In this document: in pieces, positions 8,209 to 16,946 of the stretch
How positions within the stretch are numbered: the stretch's first letter is position 1
Layout of the letters: every line of letters starts with the position of its first letter
Assembly (NCBI RefSeq): GCF_013046825.1
Contig: NZ_CP053187.1
Location: 1,539,501-1,603,500, forward strand
Source of the DNA: Turicibacter sanguinis
Lineage (GTDB): Bacteria; Bacillota_I; Bacilli_A; MOL361; Turicibacteraceae
Reading direction: 5' to 3'
DNA: 64,000 nucleotides
Position numbers and translations under genes: made by a program
The notes under the pieces: model-generated
Told to the model about the DNA's origin: nothing
The model's database searches: none
Seen by the model: only the letters and a program-made list of their open reading frames with translations

Positions 8209-8718
8209 TTAGAATGTAAGAGTGCCAAAGACGTTATCTAAACTTCCTTCAACTAATTCACAAGCTTGAATGTACTGAGCAGGAATTTCATGACAGTTGA
8301 TGCCAAAATCAACAGAAGATTTAAAGCCGAATCGTTGATAGTAAGCAGGATCCCCAACTAATACAACAGCTGTATATCCCATCTTACGAGCTAGCTCAAA
8401 ACTTTTCATGACAAGTTTTGAACCTATACCTTGACCGCGATAATTTAGGTCAACAGAAAGTGGAGCAAGTAATAAAACGTCATGATTTTGATTCAAATCT
8501 TGAACGATATATTTTGTTAACATGATATGTCCAATAATGTTTCCGTCAACTAAAGCGACTAAGGCAAGTTCAGGAATATAGTTTTCACTGGCGCGAAGCT
8601 CATTGACAAAGTTTTGCTCGTTTCCATCCGATACTTGAGCTGTTTCAAATGCTATACGCACAAAGTCATAAATTTGGTTAAATTCTTTTTCATGTTCAGT
8701 TCTAATAATTAAGTTCAT
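8209..8718 (-). CDS. GNAT family N-acetyltransferase
   Basis: A 169-residue GNAT acyltransferase transferring an acetyl group from acetyl-CoA to an unknown amine. Motif A, which binds the CoA pyrophosphate, reads LSVDLNYRGQGIGSKLV at about residues 88-104. The C-terminal AYYQRFGFK strand is typical of the YjbC/YhbS-like subgroup. I place the start at the ATG preceded by TTGGAGGAT, because an in-frame TTG five codons upstream lies inside that binding site. A short leader peptide and a strong hairpin precede the gene, listed separately. It is convergent with the pentapeptide gene. Confidence 0.9.
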   Translation of the reverse strand: MNLIIRTEHEKEFNQIYDFVRIAFETAQVSDGNEQNFVNELRASENYIPELALVALVDGNIIGHIMLTKYIVQDLNQNHDVLLLAPLSVDLNYRGQGIGSKLVMKSFELARKMGYTAVVLVGDPAYYQRFGFKSSVDFGINCHEIPAQYIQACELVEGSLDNVFGTLTF

Positions 8719-8762
8719 TTTTAAATCCTCCAATTAGTTAGTAGTACGATTTTTGCTACTGT

Positions 8763-8837
8763 GAGAGGACAAATTGGATGTCCTCTCTTAAAGGACGGAA
8801 TCCATTTTACGATGCTTGATCAAACAAACAACTCCTT
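8763..8837 (-). promoter_or_regulatory. Leader peptide and attenuator-like hairpins before GNAT gene
   Basis: On the minus strand an AAGGAG site (8832-8837) is followed at 8-nt spacing by a TTG-started 11-residue frame, MIKHRKMDSVL, ending at 8788. Immediately after it is a perfect 9-bp hairpin (GAGAGGACA with TGTCCTCTC, 8763-8787). The end of the peptide frame can instead pair as GTCCT with AGGAC, which overlaps the large hairpin, so the two are mutually exclusive. This is the layout of ribosome-controlled attenuation, as seen before some antibiotic-resistance genes. There is no T run, so control would be at translation or RNA stability. Inference. Confidence 0.4.
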
Positions 8838-8971
8838 AGTTTATAAAAAATTTTTTCAACACTGTTAGTATAGCATATAAAAAGAAAAGTAAAAAGTGAG
8901 CAATGTTTTTTAAAAAATGACCATCCTATAAATAATGAGTAGAAAGTCGAAATTTGTTGAAGGTGATGATT

Positions 8972-10738
8972 ATGAAAAAAAATAGACGTGAAATCCGTGA
9001 CCTCAAACAATTAAAAGAACAGCTATTCGGCATTAAACAAGTCGTGCACCACACTAAGATAGGAAACCTGTGGAATCACGAGGCGGCAGTTCGAAAAAAG
9101 TTAAAGGTGCTGACTGAAATGGATGGTCAATCGCTTAAAGGGTATCATCAAGTGTATAAGGAATATCGCGACTTGTTAGATGAAATATCAGTTCGATTAT
9201 TAGAAGACTATAATGACAAAAATAATACAAGCTTTGAATTTGATGAAATTGTTCAATCGCATCTTCCAGAGTATTTATCATCGGGTATTTTAACGGCGCT
9301 CGTCAGTAGTCATATTCCTAATTTAATGGCGGATTCATTTAAAACACATTTTCCCAAAAACCCTAAAGATGAATATCAGGAAGCAAGAAATCTTAAACGT
9401 AAAATTTATTTGCATTTAGGTCAGACGAATACGGGAAAAACCCATCGAGCTATTGAACGTTTAAAACAAAGTCAAAAAGGTGTATATCTTGCACCTCTTC
9501 GCATTTTGGCGCTTGAAATTTATGAACGGTTAAATAAAGAAGGGGTACCTTGTACGTTATTAACGGGGGAGGAAGAGGTTATTATTCCCGAAGCAAACCA
9601 TCAAAGTTCAACGGTTGAAAAAGTGAATTTAGATCAGACTTACGATGTAGCAGTTATTGATGAGATTCAGATGATTGGAGATTATCAGCGTGGCTCTTCT
9701 TGGACGCGTGCTCTTTTAGGGCTTCGATGTTCTGAGATTCATGTCTGTGGGGCGTTAAATGCAAAAGAAATCTTACTTGAAATGATTAAAGATTGTGGCG
9801 ATGAGTTTGAAGTCATTGAATATGAAAGACTTATGCCATTAGTTATAGAAAAAGAGCCATTTAATCATCAGGATACACAAGAAGGAGATGCCTTTATCCT
9901 TTTTTCAAAACGAAAAGTTTTACAGCTAGCAAAACAGTATAAGGAGATGGGAATCAATGCGAGTGTGATTTATGGTGATTTGCCACCCGAGGTTCGTAAA
10001 ATGCAGTATTATGACTTTGTGCATAAGAAAAATTTAATTTTAGTGTCAACGGATGCGATTGGAATGGGTGTTAATTTGCCAATTCGACGCATTGTATTCA
10101 TGAATTTATGCAAATTTGATGGAGAAGAAGAACGATTTTTAACGTCCCAAGAAGTCAAACAAATTGCAGGACGAGCAGGAAGGATTGGAATTTATGAAGT
10201 CGGATATGTAGCAGGGTATGGACGTTCTTATTCATTTTTAAAAGAAAAGATTGAGATGGAAGATGACCCGATTGAACAAGCTGTCATTGGACCAAGTGAA
10301 GTGTTACTTCAGATTGAAGGATTACCGCTCAAAGAAAAGCTGGCGCTTTGGAGTACAATGCCTGTTGAGACCCTGTATTATCGTAAGATGGATATCCGTG
10401 ATTATATTTTAGTCTTAGATAAAGTCCGTCGTTATAAATTGGATGAATATGTGGAATGGAAATTGATGAAGTTACCAATTGATGTGCATAATGATGAAGT
10501 CTTATCGACGCTACTATTTTTCATCGAAAGCTATTTTGTTCAAAAAGTGGGTGAAGTACCAAGACCTCATCTAGGTGAAGTTAATTTATCAAATTTAGAA
10601 ACCTACTATCAAGAGGTTAACCTATACTACTCATTCTGTAAAAGTTTCAATATTGAATTTGATGTTGAATGGGTATACGATGAAAGACTGAGAATCAGTG
10701 AACTGATCAATGATTTACTTATAAAAGGAAGATACTAA
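8972..10738 (+). CDS. Suv3-like DEAD/DEAH-type RNA helicase
   Basis: A 588-residue superfamily 2 helicase resembling the mitochondrial degradosome helicase Suv3. Motif I GQTNTGKT is at residues 150-157, motif Ia APLRILALE is near 174, motif II reads DEIQ at 230-233, and the C-terminal RecA domain carries VSTDAIGMGVNLP and motif VI QIAGRAGRIG. The N-terminal 140 residues are helical and poorly characterised. I chose ATG 8972, six bases after AAGGTGAT; two in-frame TTG codons upstream are less well placed. Likely role: ATP-driven unwinding of RNA for decay. There are no operon partners; the terminator is at 10907-10941. Confidence 0.9.
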   Translation: MKKNRREIRDLKQLKEQLFGIKQVVHHTKIGNLWNHEAAVRKKLKVLTEMDGQSLKGYHQVYKEYRDLLDEISVRLLEDYNDKNNTSFEFDEIVQSHLPEYLSSGILTALVSSHIPNLMADSFKTHFPKNPKDEYQEARNLKRKIYLHLGQTNTGKTHRAIERLKQSQKGVYLAPLRILALEIYERLNKEGVPCTLLTGEEEVIIPEANHQSSTVEKVNLDQTYDVAVIDEIQMIGDYQRGSSWTRALLGLRCSEIHVCGALNAKEILLEMIKDCGDEFEVIEYERLMPLVIEKEPFNHQDTQEGDAFILFSKRKVLQLAKQYKEMGINASVIYGDLPPEVRKMQYYDFVHKKNLILVSTDAIGMGVNLPIRRIVFMNLCKFDGEEERFLTSQEVKQIAGRAGRIGIYEVGYVAGYGRSYSFLKEKIEMEDDPIEQAVIGPSEVLLQIEGLPLKEKLALWSTMPVETLYYRKMDIRDYILVLDKVRRYKLDEYVEWKLMKLPIDVHNDEVLSTLLFFIESYFVQKVGEVPRPHLGEVNLSNLETYYQEVNLYYSFCKSFNIEFDVEWVYDERLRISELINDLLIKGRY

Positions 10739-10743
10739 ATTTA

Positions 10744-10906
10744 AATGATATTAATTGGATGATGAAAATCAGGCGCATACGAAAATCAATTTTAAATGAT
10801 AGGATAAGTGAGGATAGCATCATTGTTCATAAGTAGCCAATAAAATAGTATAGGGTTGAGTCTTATCACTTCTACTCAAGTCATACTAAAGCTACTAACA
10901 TCAAGT
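10744..10906. other. Intergenic region, possible degenerate repeat copy
   Basis: No gene is visible. The words TAAGTGAGGAT followed by GC and TGAGTCT-AT resemble the tail of the repeat copies at 55294 and 56811, but the hairpin core is missing, so this is at best a worn remnant. Confidence 0.25.
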
Positions 10907-10941
10907 AAAAAGGTTCAGAAACTTGAGTTCTGAACCTTTTT
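10907..10941. terminator. Bidirectional terminator
   Basis: AAAAAGGTTCAGAA pairs with TTCTGAACCTTTTT around a 7-nt loop, between the convergent helicase and the small gene at 10954. Confidence 0.9.
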
Positions 10942-10953
10942 AGTAATCATTAA

Positions 10954-11229
10954 TTAGAATTTATTAAACATTGATTCATCTTCAATTAACCAAAGCTTTT
11001 TATAAACTGTTCCAAATTCAATAGGGCAAACAAATCCATTTCGGTCAACTAAATGTAGTTGATTCGTAATCGTGTTTTGTTTAAGTTCTCCTGAAAGAAA
11101 AACAATGTCATCATAACATTCTATTTGAATTTTATCATTTAATTTAACGCTACAAATAAATTCACGATCAAAGTAACTATAAACATGAAGTTCATTATTG
11201 TTTGGTTTGATTAAAATATCGTTAAACAT
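10954..11229 (-). CDS. Hypothetical protein, 91 residues
   Basis: A small acidic protein with no signal peptide or membrane segment. Alternating hydrophobic and polar residues (ELHVYSYFDREFICSVKL, then YDDIVFLSGEL) suggest a small beta barrel or sandwich. I do not recognise a family. A strong AGGAGGGG site precedes the ATG, which supports real expression. It stands alone between a bidirectional terminator and a repeat-bearing gap. Confidence 0.7.
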   Translation of the reverse strand: MFNDILIKPNNNELHVYSYFDREFICSVKLNDKIQIECYDDIVFLSGELKQNTITNQLHLVDRNGFVCPIEFGTVYKKLWLIEDESMFNKF

Positions 11230-11483
11230 TTAAAAGCCCCTCCTAGTAAAAAAAACATATTGATAAACAATCTTTTATTAAATGTAAAAGATTGATGATT
11301 TCCTAGTTTTAAATATAACATATCCTAAAATACAAATTAAGCAATATGCAATTCTATATACAAAAGAACTTTAATTCATACATTTATAATCAGACTTACT
11401 ACTTAAGCCCTTCTGTTGATACTAAGGAGAACGATAGGGGCAATCTAACATCTTTAAGAGAATAAGCTTCCACTATTTTGAGT

Positions 11484-11518
11484 AAAAGTTTTCCGAGTGT
11501 GAAAAACTTATTTAGACT
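11484..11518 (+). repeat. Intergenic palindromic repeat, copy A
   Basis: The core AAAAGTTTTCCGAGTGTG continues into AAAAACTTATTTAGACT; AAGTTTT pairs with AAAACTT. It matches copies at 20647, 40518, 49110, 55294 and 56811. The left flank, read on the minus strand, contains TAGTATCAA and AAGTCTGATTATAAATG, which resembles the tail of the 56811 copy. Confidence 0.65.
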
Positions 11519-11559
11519 GAGATAATTCGAGGAGCAAAGTGAGAAGTCGAATAGAATTT

Positions 11560-11600
11560 AAAAACTGTTCAGAGTATATTTAAATCTGAACAGTTTTTTT
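11560..11600 (-). terminator. Terminator of the Mur ligase gene
   Basis: AAAACTGTTCAGA and TCTGAACAGTTTT form a 13-bp stem beginning at the stop codon of the minus-strand Mur ligase, with T runs on both sides. Confidence 0.85.
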
Positions 11601-11601
11601 A

Positions 11602-12984
11602 TTATTTTTTAAGTTTAAGGTTATTTACGAAGTTAATGACTGCCGGGTCATGCATTGAACATTTTGTAAGTAGTGTTGTATCTTTATCAACAATTTGATT
11701 CAATAATCGACGCACTCCTTCTGTTGATGAAAAGCTATATACTTTCCCTTTAAATCCATTTCGACGACATTGCAAAGCAATATATCTAGCTTGGGATCCT
11801 ATAGTGATTAATACGTCGAGATCATACTGGCAAATCATATCCCCAACTTTTTGATGAAGTTGTCTTGAGTTTTTCCCCAGTGCATCAATGCTACCAACTA
11901 GCGCTATTTTTTTACGATTTTTAGCTATTTCACACATTGTTTTAATACTTGCTTCGAGTGAAGTAGGATTGATGTTCCAAGTATCCACAATCAGCTGACA
12001 TTGATTCAATCCTTTCATAACTTCAAAGTGAGAATTTAAATGTTTGAATGAAGGAAGGAGTTTAATAGAATCACGATAGCTAATTCCCACTTCATAAGCA
12101 GCTGCAATGGCAGCCATGCTATTATAAACTTGATGGACACCGTAACCAGGAATGAAAACTTTGTATCTTTTATTATTAACAGTTAAAATGTAACTCATTC
12201 CTTTAGGTACGAATTCAATGTTTGAAGCCTGATAATCGGCATTCTCGCCTACACCATAGTAAATAATTTTTCCTTTAAAATCTTCTAAGCTAATTTTTTT
12301 AATGTTATCATCGTCGGCATTTAAGATTAAGGTTCCTTTTTCACCAACTGCTTTCACCATTTCACCTTTAGCTTTTATGTAACCTTCGAGTGTTTTACAT
12401 TGATCAAGGTGGTCAATACCGATGTTTGTGATGATTCCGATTTGTGGTTTAAAGTATCGTGAGCTTTTTTTTATATAACCAGGAGCAGCCACGGCAGTTT
12501 CATAAACAGCTGCTTCAACACTATCATTTAATTTCATTAAGTAAGAGAGATGTTTAGACTCCCCGTTAGTAGACTTCACGGTTCCCTCTGTTTTATAAAA
12601 ATGCTTTAAAATATGACGTGTCATATCTTTTGTTGTTGTTTTACCACATGTTCCAGTGACAGCGATAACGGGGATATCAAATTGATTACGATAAAAATCA
12701 ATAAAGTCATAATATGACTCTTTTATTTTATTAACTTTGATAATTGTACAGTTATTACCGAATGGACAGTGACCAATAGGCCGATCTGTAACAATTGCAC
12801 AAGGTAAGTATTTTTTGATAAATCTCCAGTCAAAAGTTCTAGGATTGAGTAAGAAAAGAAGGGTATTACTAGATTCTACTTGTTTTGCTTGTGTCACAAC
12901 GGAAGAAATCATGAGATTATCATTTCCTTTAACAAGAGAACCGTGAATCACCTTTCTAATCGTACCTATTGAAAGTTTTTTCAT
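11602..12984 (-). CDS. MurF-like Mur ligase
   Basis: A 460-residue ATP-dependent amide ligase of the Mur family. The central-domain P-loop reads TGTCGKTTT at residues 110-118. A conserved IGIDHLD region is followed by YIKAKGEMVKAV, whose lysine corresponds to the carbamylated lysine of Mur ligases. The C-terminal domain contains NPTSLEASI, matching the MurF DxYNANPxS region (here WNINPTSLEAS). The overall order is that of MurF, which adds D-Ala-D-Ala to UDP-MurNAc-tripeptide. Its company is not the usual division/cell-wall cluster but three ATP-grasp ligases on the same strand. A paralogue making a different peptide bond, possibly sporulation-linked, is as likely as housekeeping MurF. The start is supported by a TAAGGAGATAT site. 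Confidence 0.88.
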   Translation of the reverse strand: MKKLSIGTIRKVIHGSLVKGNDNLMISSVVTQAKQVESSNTLLFLLNPRTFDWRFIKKYLPCAIVTDRPIGHCPFGNNCTIIKVNKIKESYYDFIDFYRNQFDIPVIAVTGTCGKTTTKDMTRHILKHFYKTEGTVKSTNGESKHLSYLMKLNDSVEAAVYETAVAAPGYIKKSSRYFKPQIGIITNIGIDHLDQCKTLEGYIKAKGEMVKAVGEKGTLILNADDDNIKKISLEDFKGKIIYYGVGENADYQASNIEFVPKGMSYILTVNNKRYKVFIPGYGVHQVYNSMAAIAAAYEVGISYRDSIKLLPSFKHLNSHFEVMKGLNQCQLIVDTWNINPTSLEASIKTMCEIAKNRKKIALVGSIDALGKNSRQLHQKVGDMICQYDLDVLITIGSQARYIALQCRRNGFKGKVYSFSSTEGVRRLLNQIVDKDTTLLTKCSMHDPAVINFVNNLKLKK

Positions 12985-13162
12985 AATAATATCTCCTTAT
13001 GATTTAGGGTGGGTCTCCCTTATGATTTGAATTTCATAGTTCCCGATGTTAAGTTAAGTGACAATCTTGCTATAAGTATTATAAGGAATAAAAATATGAT
13101 GTATTTAATAGTAGAACTTTATCATAATGAATTGAACTTAATTAAGAAGGGAACAACTATCC

Positions 13163-14218
13163 TTATCGGTTATTGAGGTGAGATTTATGTTGTTTAGCTA
13201 AATAAATCGTATACTGAATCATTGTGCGCTCAGCACCTACTTTTCCAAATAATGCATGAGGAAGTCCAGGGCGCCAATTTACTTCATAAATCCAAAAATG
13301 TTTATTTTGATCAATACCAATATCAATACCAAGCTCATCTAAAGTTTCAGAATGAACTTGTTGTTGAATCTCATCCATGTGCCGTGCCAAATCCAATGCA
13401 AATCTTTCAAGGCGTTTTTTCATGGCACTGTATTCTTTTGGGTATTGTTGGCGTAAAAATTTTTCAATTGGAACCCGAGATCCTCCGCTACTTAAATTAG
13501 TAACGAACGAATTATTACGAGCTACACGGGCATAAATTAAGGCAACTTTCCACTCACCATTACCATCTTTTTGCACATGCAGTCTTAAGTCAAAAGGGAC
13601 ACCATATCGTGTCTTAGAATTAATACAGGGCTGTATTAAATGTTTTTTACCTCTGATACGTTGTTTCACAAATCTCATCAATTGTGCTTCATTATATATA
13701 AATTTCTGATGATCTACTTTTACACTATATCCTTTAGGTAATTTATCAATAAAAGTCACACCAATCCCTTTATGACCATCATTCGGTTTAAATACAATTT
13801 TTTTATATTTATTTAAAGCGTTTAAAACATCTTTAGGTGAGTAAACCGTAATAGAAGGAATTAAATACTCTGAAAAAGTTTTCGCTTCTTTTAAGCGATA
13901 ATAAACTGTCATTTTTGATCCAATGGAATGGCTTGTAAAAGGAATTTCTTGTTTTAAGACATCAATTTTATCTTGGGAATGAGCCATTTTACCTGGATTT
14001 CCGTGGTTGAATATAACATCTGGAAAACGGCGTTCAACTTTTTTCCACTGATTTTTAACTAAGATATATCCATTGATTTTTCGATTTGCAATATCGATCC
14101 CTTTTGGTGAAAAAAATAAAAATTCTGCATTTTCTTTTTGGGCAGCGACTGCAAAGTAATAAGCCTGCTTCACCGTTCTTGGATTTTTGCGATGGCTTAA
14201 ATATCCAATTAATATCAT
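13163..14218 (-). CDS. YheC/YheD-type ATP-grasp protein
   Basis: A 351-residue ATP-grasp enzyme of the YheC/YheD family, whose Bacillus members are spore-coat-associated. The N-terminal MILIGYLSHRKNP domain is followed by the ATP-grasp core: lysine-bearing KIVFKPNDGHKGIGV, then DLRLHVQKDG, then the Mg-binding WIYEVNWRPGLP near residue 315. ATP-grasp enzymes join a carboxylate to an amine or thiol, but the substrate of this family is unknown. A paralogue with the same architecture lies at 15865. A CATATGATA element 43 bases upstream (plus-strand 14261-14269) matches the CATANNNTA -10 of mother-cell sporulation promoters. The ribosome site is AAGGAGAG. Confidence 0.9.
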   Translation of the reverse strand: MILIGYLSHRKNPRTVKQAYYFAVAAQKENAEFLFFSPKGIDIANRKINGYILVKNQWKKVERRFPDVIFNHGNPGKMAHSQDKIDVLKQEIPFTSHSIGSKMTVYYRLKEAKTFSEYLIPSITVYSPKDVLNALNKYKKIVFKPNDGHKGIGVTFIDKLPKGYSVKVDHQKFIYNEAQLMRFVKQRIRGKKHLIQPCINSKTRYGVPFDLRLHVQKDGNGEWKVALIYARVARNNSFVTNLSSGGSRVPIEKFLRQQYPKEYSAMKKRLERFALDLARHMDEIQQQVHSETLDELGIDIGIDQNKHFWIYEVNWRPGLPHALFGKVGAERTMIQYTIYLAKQHKSHLNNR

Positions 14219-14260
14219 ATTTTTCTCTCCTTAGGATAGATAAAAACACTACCCCAATGC

Positions 14261-14269
14261 TATCATATG
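14261..14269 (-). promoter_or_regulatory. Sporulation-type -10 element upstream of YheC/D gene
   Basis: Minus-strand CATATGATA fits the CATANNNTA -10 of sigma-K (sigma-E shares CATA). The wider context GCATAT-ATA--ATTGGG recurs at the paralogue at 16947-16955. No strong -35 is seen. Confidence 0.4.
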
Positions 14270-14305
14270 CGAATTGAGAGCGAACGGATAATTTTTTCCA
14301 AAATA

Positions 14306-14332
14306 AAAACTCCAATAGGGTTGGAGTTTTAA
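14306..14332 (-). terminator. Terminator after ATP-grasp gene
   Basis: AAAACTCCAA pairs with TTGGAGTTTT around a short loop. On the minus strand it is followed by a T run, so it ends the transcript of the gene at 14350-15633. Confidence 0.8.
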
Positions 14333-14349
14333 ATAGGAAATTTAAAGAG

Positions 14350-15633
14350 CTAACGTCTTGGTTTTCGATTTGAATTTCGACTAAGATTTCGAGTATTAGT
14401 TCGATTGACATTACGATTTGTATAAGGCATTAAGACGAATTTTATTTTTGAAGCAGCATATTTAGCATTTTTTTTGGCTTCATTTTCAGTTTTTCCAATC
14501 GCTACAACATAAGCATAACGATTTCCCATTGATTCTGGGGGGGTTAAGAGTGTACCTTTTCTAGGTTTAATATAAACTGATTTAACATTAGGGGATGTAA
14601 GTGCAGCTTGTTTTCCTAAGACTCGCTCTAAGATTCCTTTTTGTTTGACAATAATATATTGTGCAAATGCATTTTTTTTGTGTTTAGGTTCTAAATCAGG
14701 TTCTTTACCAAGTGCTAGTTTTAACGTTTCTTTTACAAGATTTATACCCAATCCAATTTCAAGAAACTCATTCATTCCACTACCAGAAATTCTAGGATTT
14801 GTTTCAACTAGCTTCCATTGTTTATTAACGAGGCGCATTTCAAGATGACAGGAACCATTTTCAAGCCCGTGAAGTTCAATGATATCTTTTACAGCAACTT
14901 TAAGAGATTCATAGAATTTTGGATTTGGATCAATCACTAGATTATACCCCGTGATGATATAACGATTGTAAAATGTAATCTCTTGCTCGATAATCGCGAC
15001 AATATGAACGCTTTTTTTAATAACCATACATTCAACTAAATATTGAGGGCCATCAAGGTATTCCTCAAGAAGTAGAGGCTCTTGTGGATATTTTTTAGTG
15101 AGTCTTTTTCGATAAGTGTTAAACTCATCCATCGATGTAATTTTAAAAACATCTTTAGATCCTGCTGAAGACGGAGATTTTAACATGAATGGAATTAAGT
15201 CTTTAACTTCACGCTTACTAAAACTTTCATTTGGATTTAGTTTAATAAAACGTGGGCTATAAGGAGAATTTTTAACCGCATTTCGTGATAATAACTTATC
15301 TTCCATATTCATAATTCCAGCTGTTGTGAATTGACTAAGACCAAATTCTTCTGCTAATTGAGCTGCTACATAACAATATTGATCAATAAAGCTAATGATA
15401 CATTTAATTTCAAATTTACCTGTTTTTTGTAAGTTACTTATGACGTTACGAACTTCATCCATGTTTTTAAAATTGACTCGTTTCACTAATTTTATTTCAG
15501 GGTATTCTGAACGATTTGTAAATCCGGATTTATCAGTTAATAAAATTGTAAAGTATCCCATTTTATCTGCGGCTTTAATAGCTTCACGACTAGAGCCGTT
15601 TTTGTTACTATTTATAAATATAATGGTTTTCAT
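14350..15633 (-). CDS. ATP-grasp carboxylate-amine ligase with basic tail
   Basis: A 427-residue ATP-grasp protein of the carbamoyl-phosphate-synthase/PurK/amino-acid-ligase type. A pre-ATP-grasp Rossmann-like domain (residues 1-110) is followed by the ATP-binding region with PFMLKSPSSAGSKDVF near residue 170, LLLEEYLDGPQYLVE near 206, and the metal-binding LVETNPRISGSG near 300. It resembles L-amino-acid ligases and dapdiamide-synthase-like enzymes that make dipeptides. An odd feature is the C-terminal 25 residues, a disordered Asn/Arg/Ser repeat ending in SRNSNRKPRR, which could bind an acidic polymer or nucleic acid. It lies between two YheC/YheD paralogues on the same strand and has a GGAAG ribosome site. 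Confidence 0.88.
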   Translation of the reverse strand: MKTIIFINSNKNGSSREAIKAADKMGYFTILLTDKSGFTNRSEYPEIKLVKRVNFKNMDEVRNVISNLQKTGKFEIKCIISFIDQYCYVAAQLAEEFGLSQFTTAGIMNMEDKLLSRNAVKNSPYSPRFIKLNPNESFSKREVKDLIPFMLKSPSSAGSKDVFKITSMDEFNTYRKRLTKKYPQEPLLLEEYLDGPQYLVECMVIKKSVHIVAIIEQEITFYNRYIITGYNLVIDPNPKFYESLKVAVKDIIELHGLENGSCHLEMRLVNKQWKLVETNPRISGSGMNEFLEIGLGINLVKETLKLALGKEPDLEPKHKKNAFAQYIIVKQKGILERVLGKQAALTSPNVKSVYIKPRKGTLLTPPESMGNRYAYVVAIGKTENEAKKNAKYAASKIKFVLMPYTNRNVNRTNTRNLSRNSNRKPRR

Positions 15634-15864
15634 TACCTATTACTTCCTTTTGTAAACAATAATTTAATAGCTTTGACGATGATTTCATTTGAGTAGTTCA
15701 GCTTTATCCAAGTGTGTATGTGGGAAGTCTTTTATAAATGGAATGATAGGAAATAAGACTAGGAACTTTAGGTATTAGAAATACTTTTGATGTCATATTA
15801 CTAAGTTTCTTATCCTAATCTTCTGATGTAGCATTCTTTTGCTAATCTTACGTTCATTCACACA

Positions 15865-16896
15865 TCATTTTTTACATAAGCTTGCGGCATAACGAATAGT
15901 GTTAGTTTCGATTCCATACTTTCCATAGAAGGAGTGTGGAGTGCCAGGAAGCCAGTTGACTTCATATATCCAGATATTGTTGTGTTCATCAATTCCGATA
16001 TCAATTCCGAGTTCGTCAAATTTATGAAGATGAGATTTTTCCTGTAAATCATCTAAGTGATTGGCAAGCTTTATGGCGAAGATTTCAAGTTTTTTCTTCA
16101 TTTCTTCTCGATGACGTGGATTGTGTTCTTTTAAATAGTCATCTAAGACGGCGACTTTTGCTCCTTGATGAACATTTGTAATTAAGCTTCTTGTTGTAGA
16201 ACTTCGTGCATAAATGACTGATATAATCCACTTTTTATTTCCATCTTTGTGCACATGTAGTCTAAAGTCCGTTGGTTCACCATCACTATTTTTAGAGTTA
16301 ATATAGCGTTGTACAAGATAGTTTGTATGAAGGATTCTTTTTGACACAAATTCATTTAATTGAGATAGGGTATAGATATGATCTACCCCTTCAAATTGAA
16401 CTAAGAACTTTTGTCCTTTTCGTTCAATAAAGGTTACACCTTCACCTTGATGACCACCAACCGGTTTAAAGACAATTTTTCCATTCTTTTGTATAAACTT
16501 CAACAGTTCTTGGGTTGAAGAAACTGTTTGAGTTGGAATTAAGTAACGTGAAAAAACTTTTGCCTTTTTTAAACGCTTATATACCGCCATTTTATTTCCT
16601 ACTGGATAACTTGTAAATGGAATTTCTTTTCTTAATCGGTTAACGATCTGTTTTGAACGATTAAGCTTTGCAGGACTCCCTGCATTGAAAATGACATCAG
16701 GAAATCGTTTAGTTGCACGTTTCCAAATTCCGTCTTTATACACATAGCCATTAATGACTTTATTTTTAAAATCCACCCCTTTAGGTGAAAAATAAATAAA
16801 ATCTACCCCTTCTTCTTTAGCGGCAAGGGCATAAAAAGAAGTTCTTTCAATGGAAGTGGGCATTTTACGATGATGTAACATTCCAATCAAGATCAT
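15865..16896 (-). CDS. YheC/YheD-type ATP-grasp protein, second copy
   Basis: A 343-residue paralogue of the protein at 13163, sharing the MILIGMLHHRKMP start, the RFPDVIFN-GSPAKLNRS region, the KIVFKPVGGHQGEGVTF ATP-binding strand and the WIYEVNWLPGTPHSFYGK Mg-binding end. The two differ widely elsewhere, so the duplication is not recent. The role is presumably amide or peptide bond formation in spore-coat or cortex maturation; the substrate is unknown. An element CATATTATA at plus-strand 16947-16955 fits a sporulation -10. The ribosome site is AAGAAGAG. Confidence 0.9.
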   Translation of the reverse strand: MILIGMLHHRKMPTSIERTSFYALAAKEEGVDFIYFSPKGVDFKNKVINGYVYKDGIWKRATKRFPDVIFNAGSPAKLNRSKQIVNRLRKEIPFTSYPVGNKMAVYKRLKKAKVFSRYLIPTQTVSSTQELLKFIQKNGKIVFKPVGGHQGEGVTFIERKGQKFLVQFEGVDHIYTLSQLNEFVSKRILHTNYLVQRYINSKNSDGEPTDFRLHVHKDGNKKWIISVIYARSSTTRSLITNVHQGAKVAVLDDYLKEHNPRHREEMKKKLEIFAIKLANHLDDLQEKSHLHKFDELGIDIGIDEHNNIWIYEVNWLPGTPHSFYGKYGIETNTIRYAASLCKK

Positions 16897-16946
16897 TTTT
16901 TATCACTCTTCTTTAAAATAGGGTAGGATAAATAGCATCCCAATTT

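Larger units (their letters stand above)
11230..11601. other. Intergenic region with repeat copy and terminator
   Basis: No gene is seen. It holds a copy of the palindromic intergenic repeat (core 11484-11518, related flank back to about 11370) and the terminator of the Mur ligase gene at 11560-11600. Confidence 0.6.

Noticed and set aside
10744-10760. ATGATATTAATTGGAT, identical to the start of the YheC/YheD gene at 14218
   Set aside because: Followed at once by a stop codon and no further similarity; a chance match or tiny remnant that cannot be supported.
14055-14411. A 118-codon minus-strand frame spanning the end of one ATP-grasp gene and the start of the next
   Set aside because: Overlaps two clear genes and the terminator between them; composition is not protein-like.
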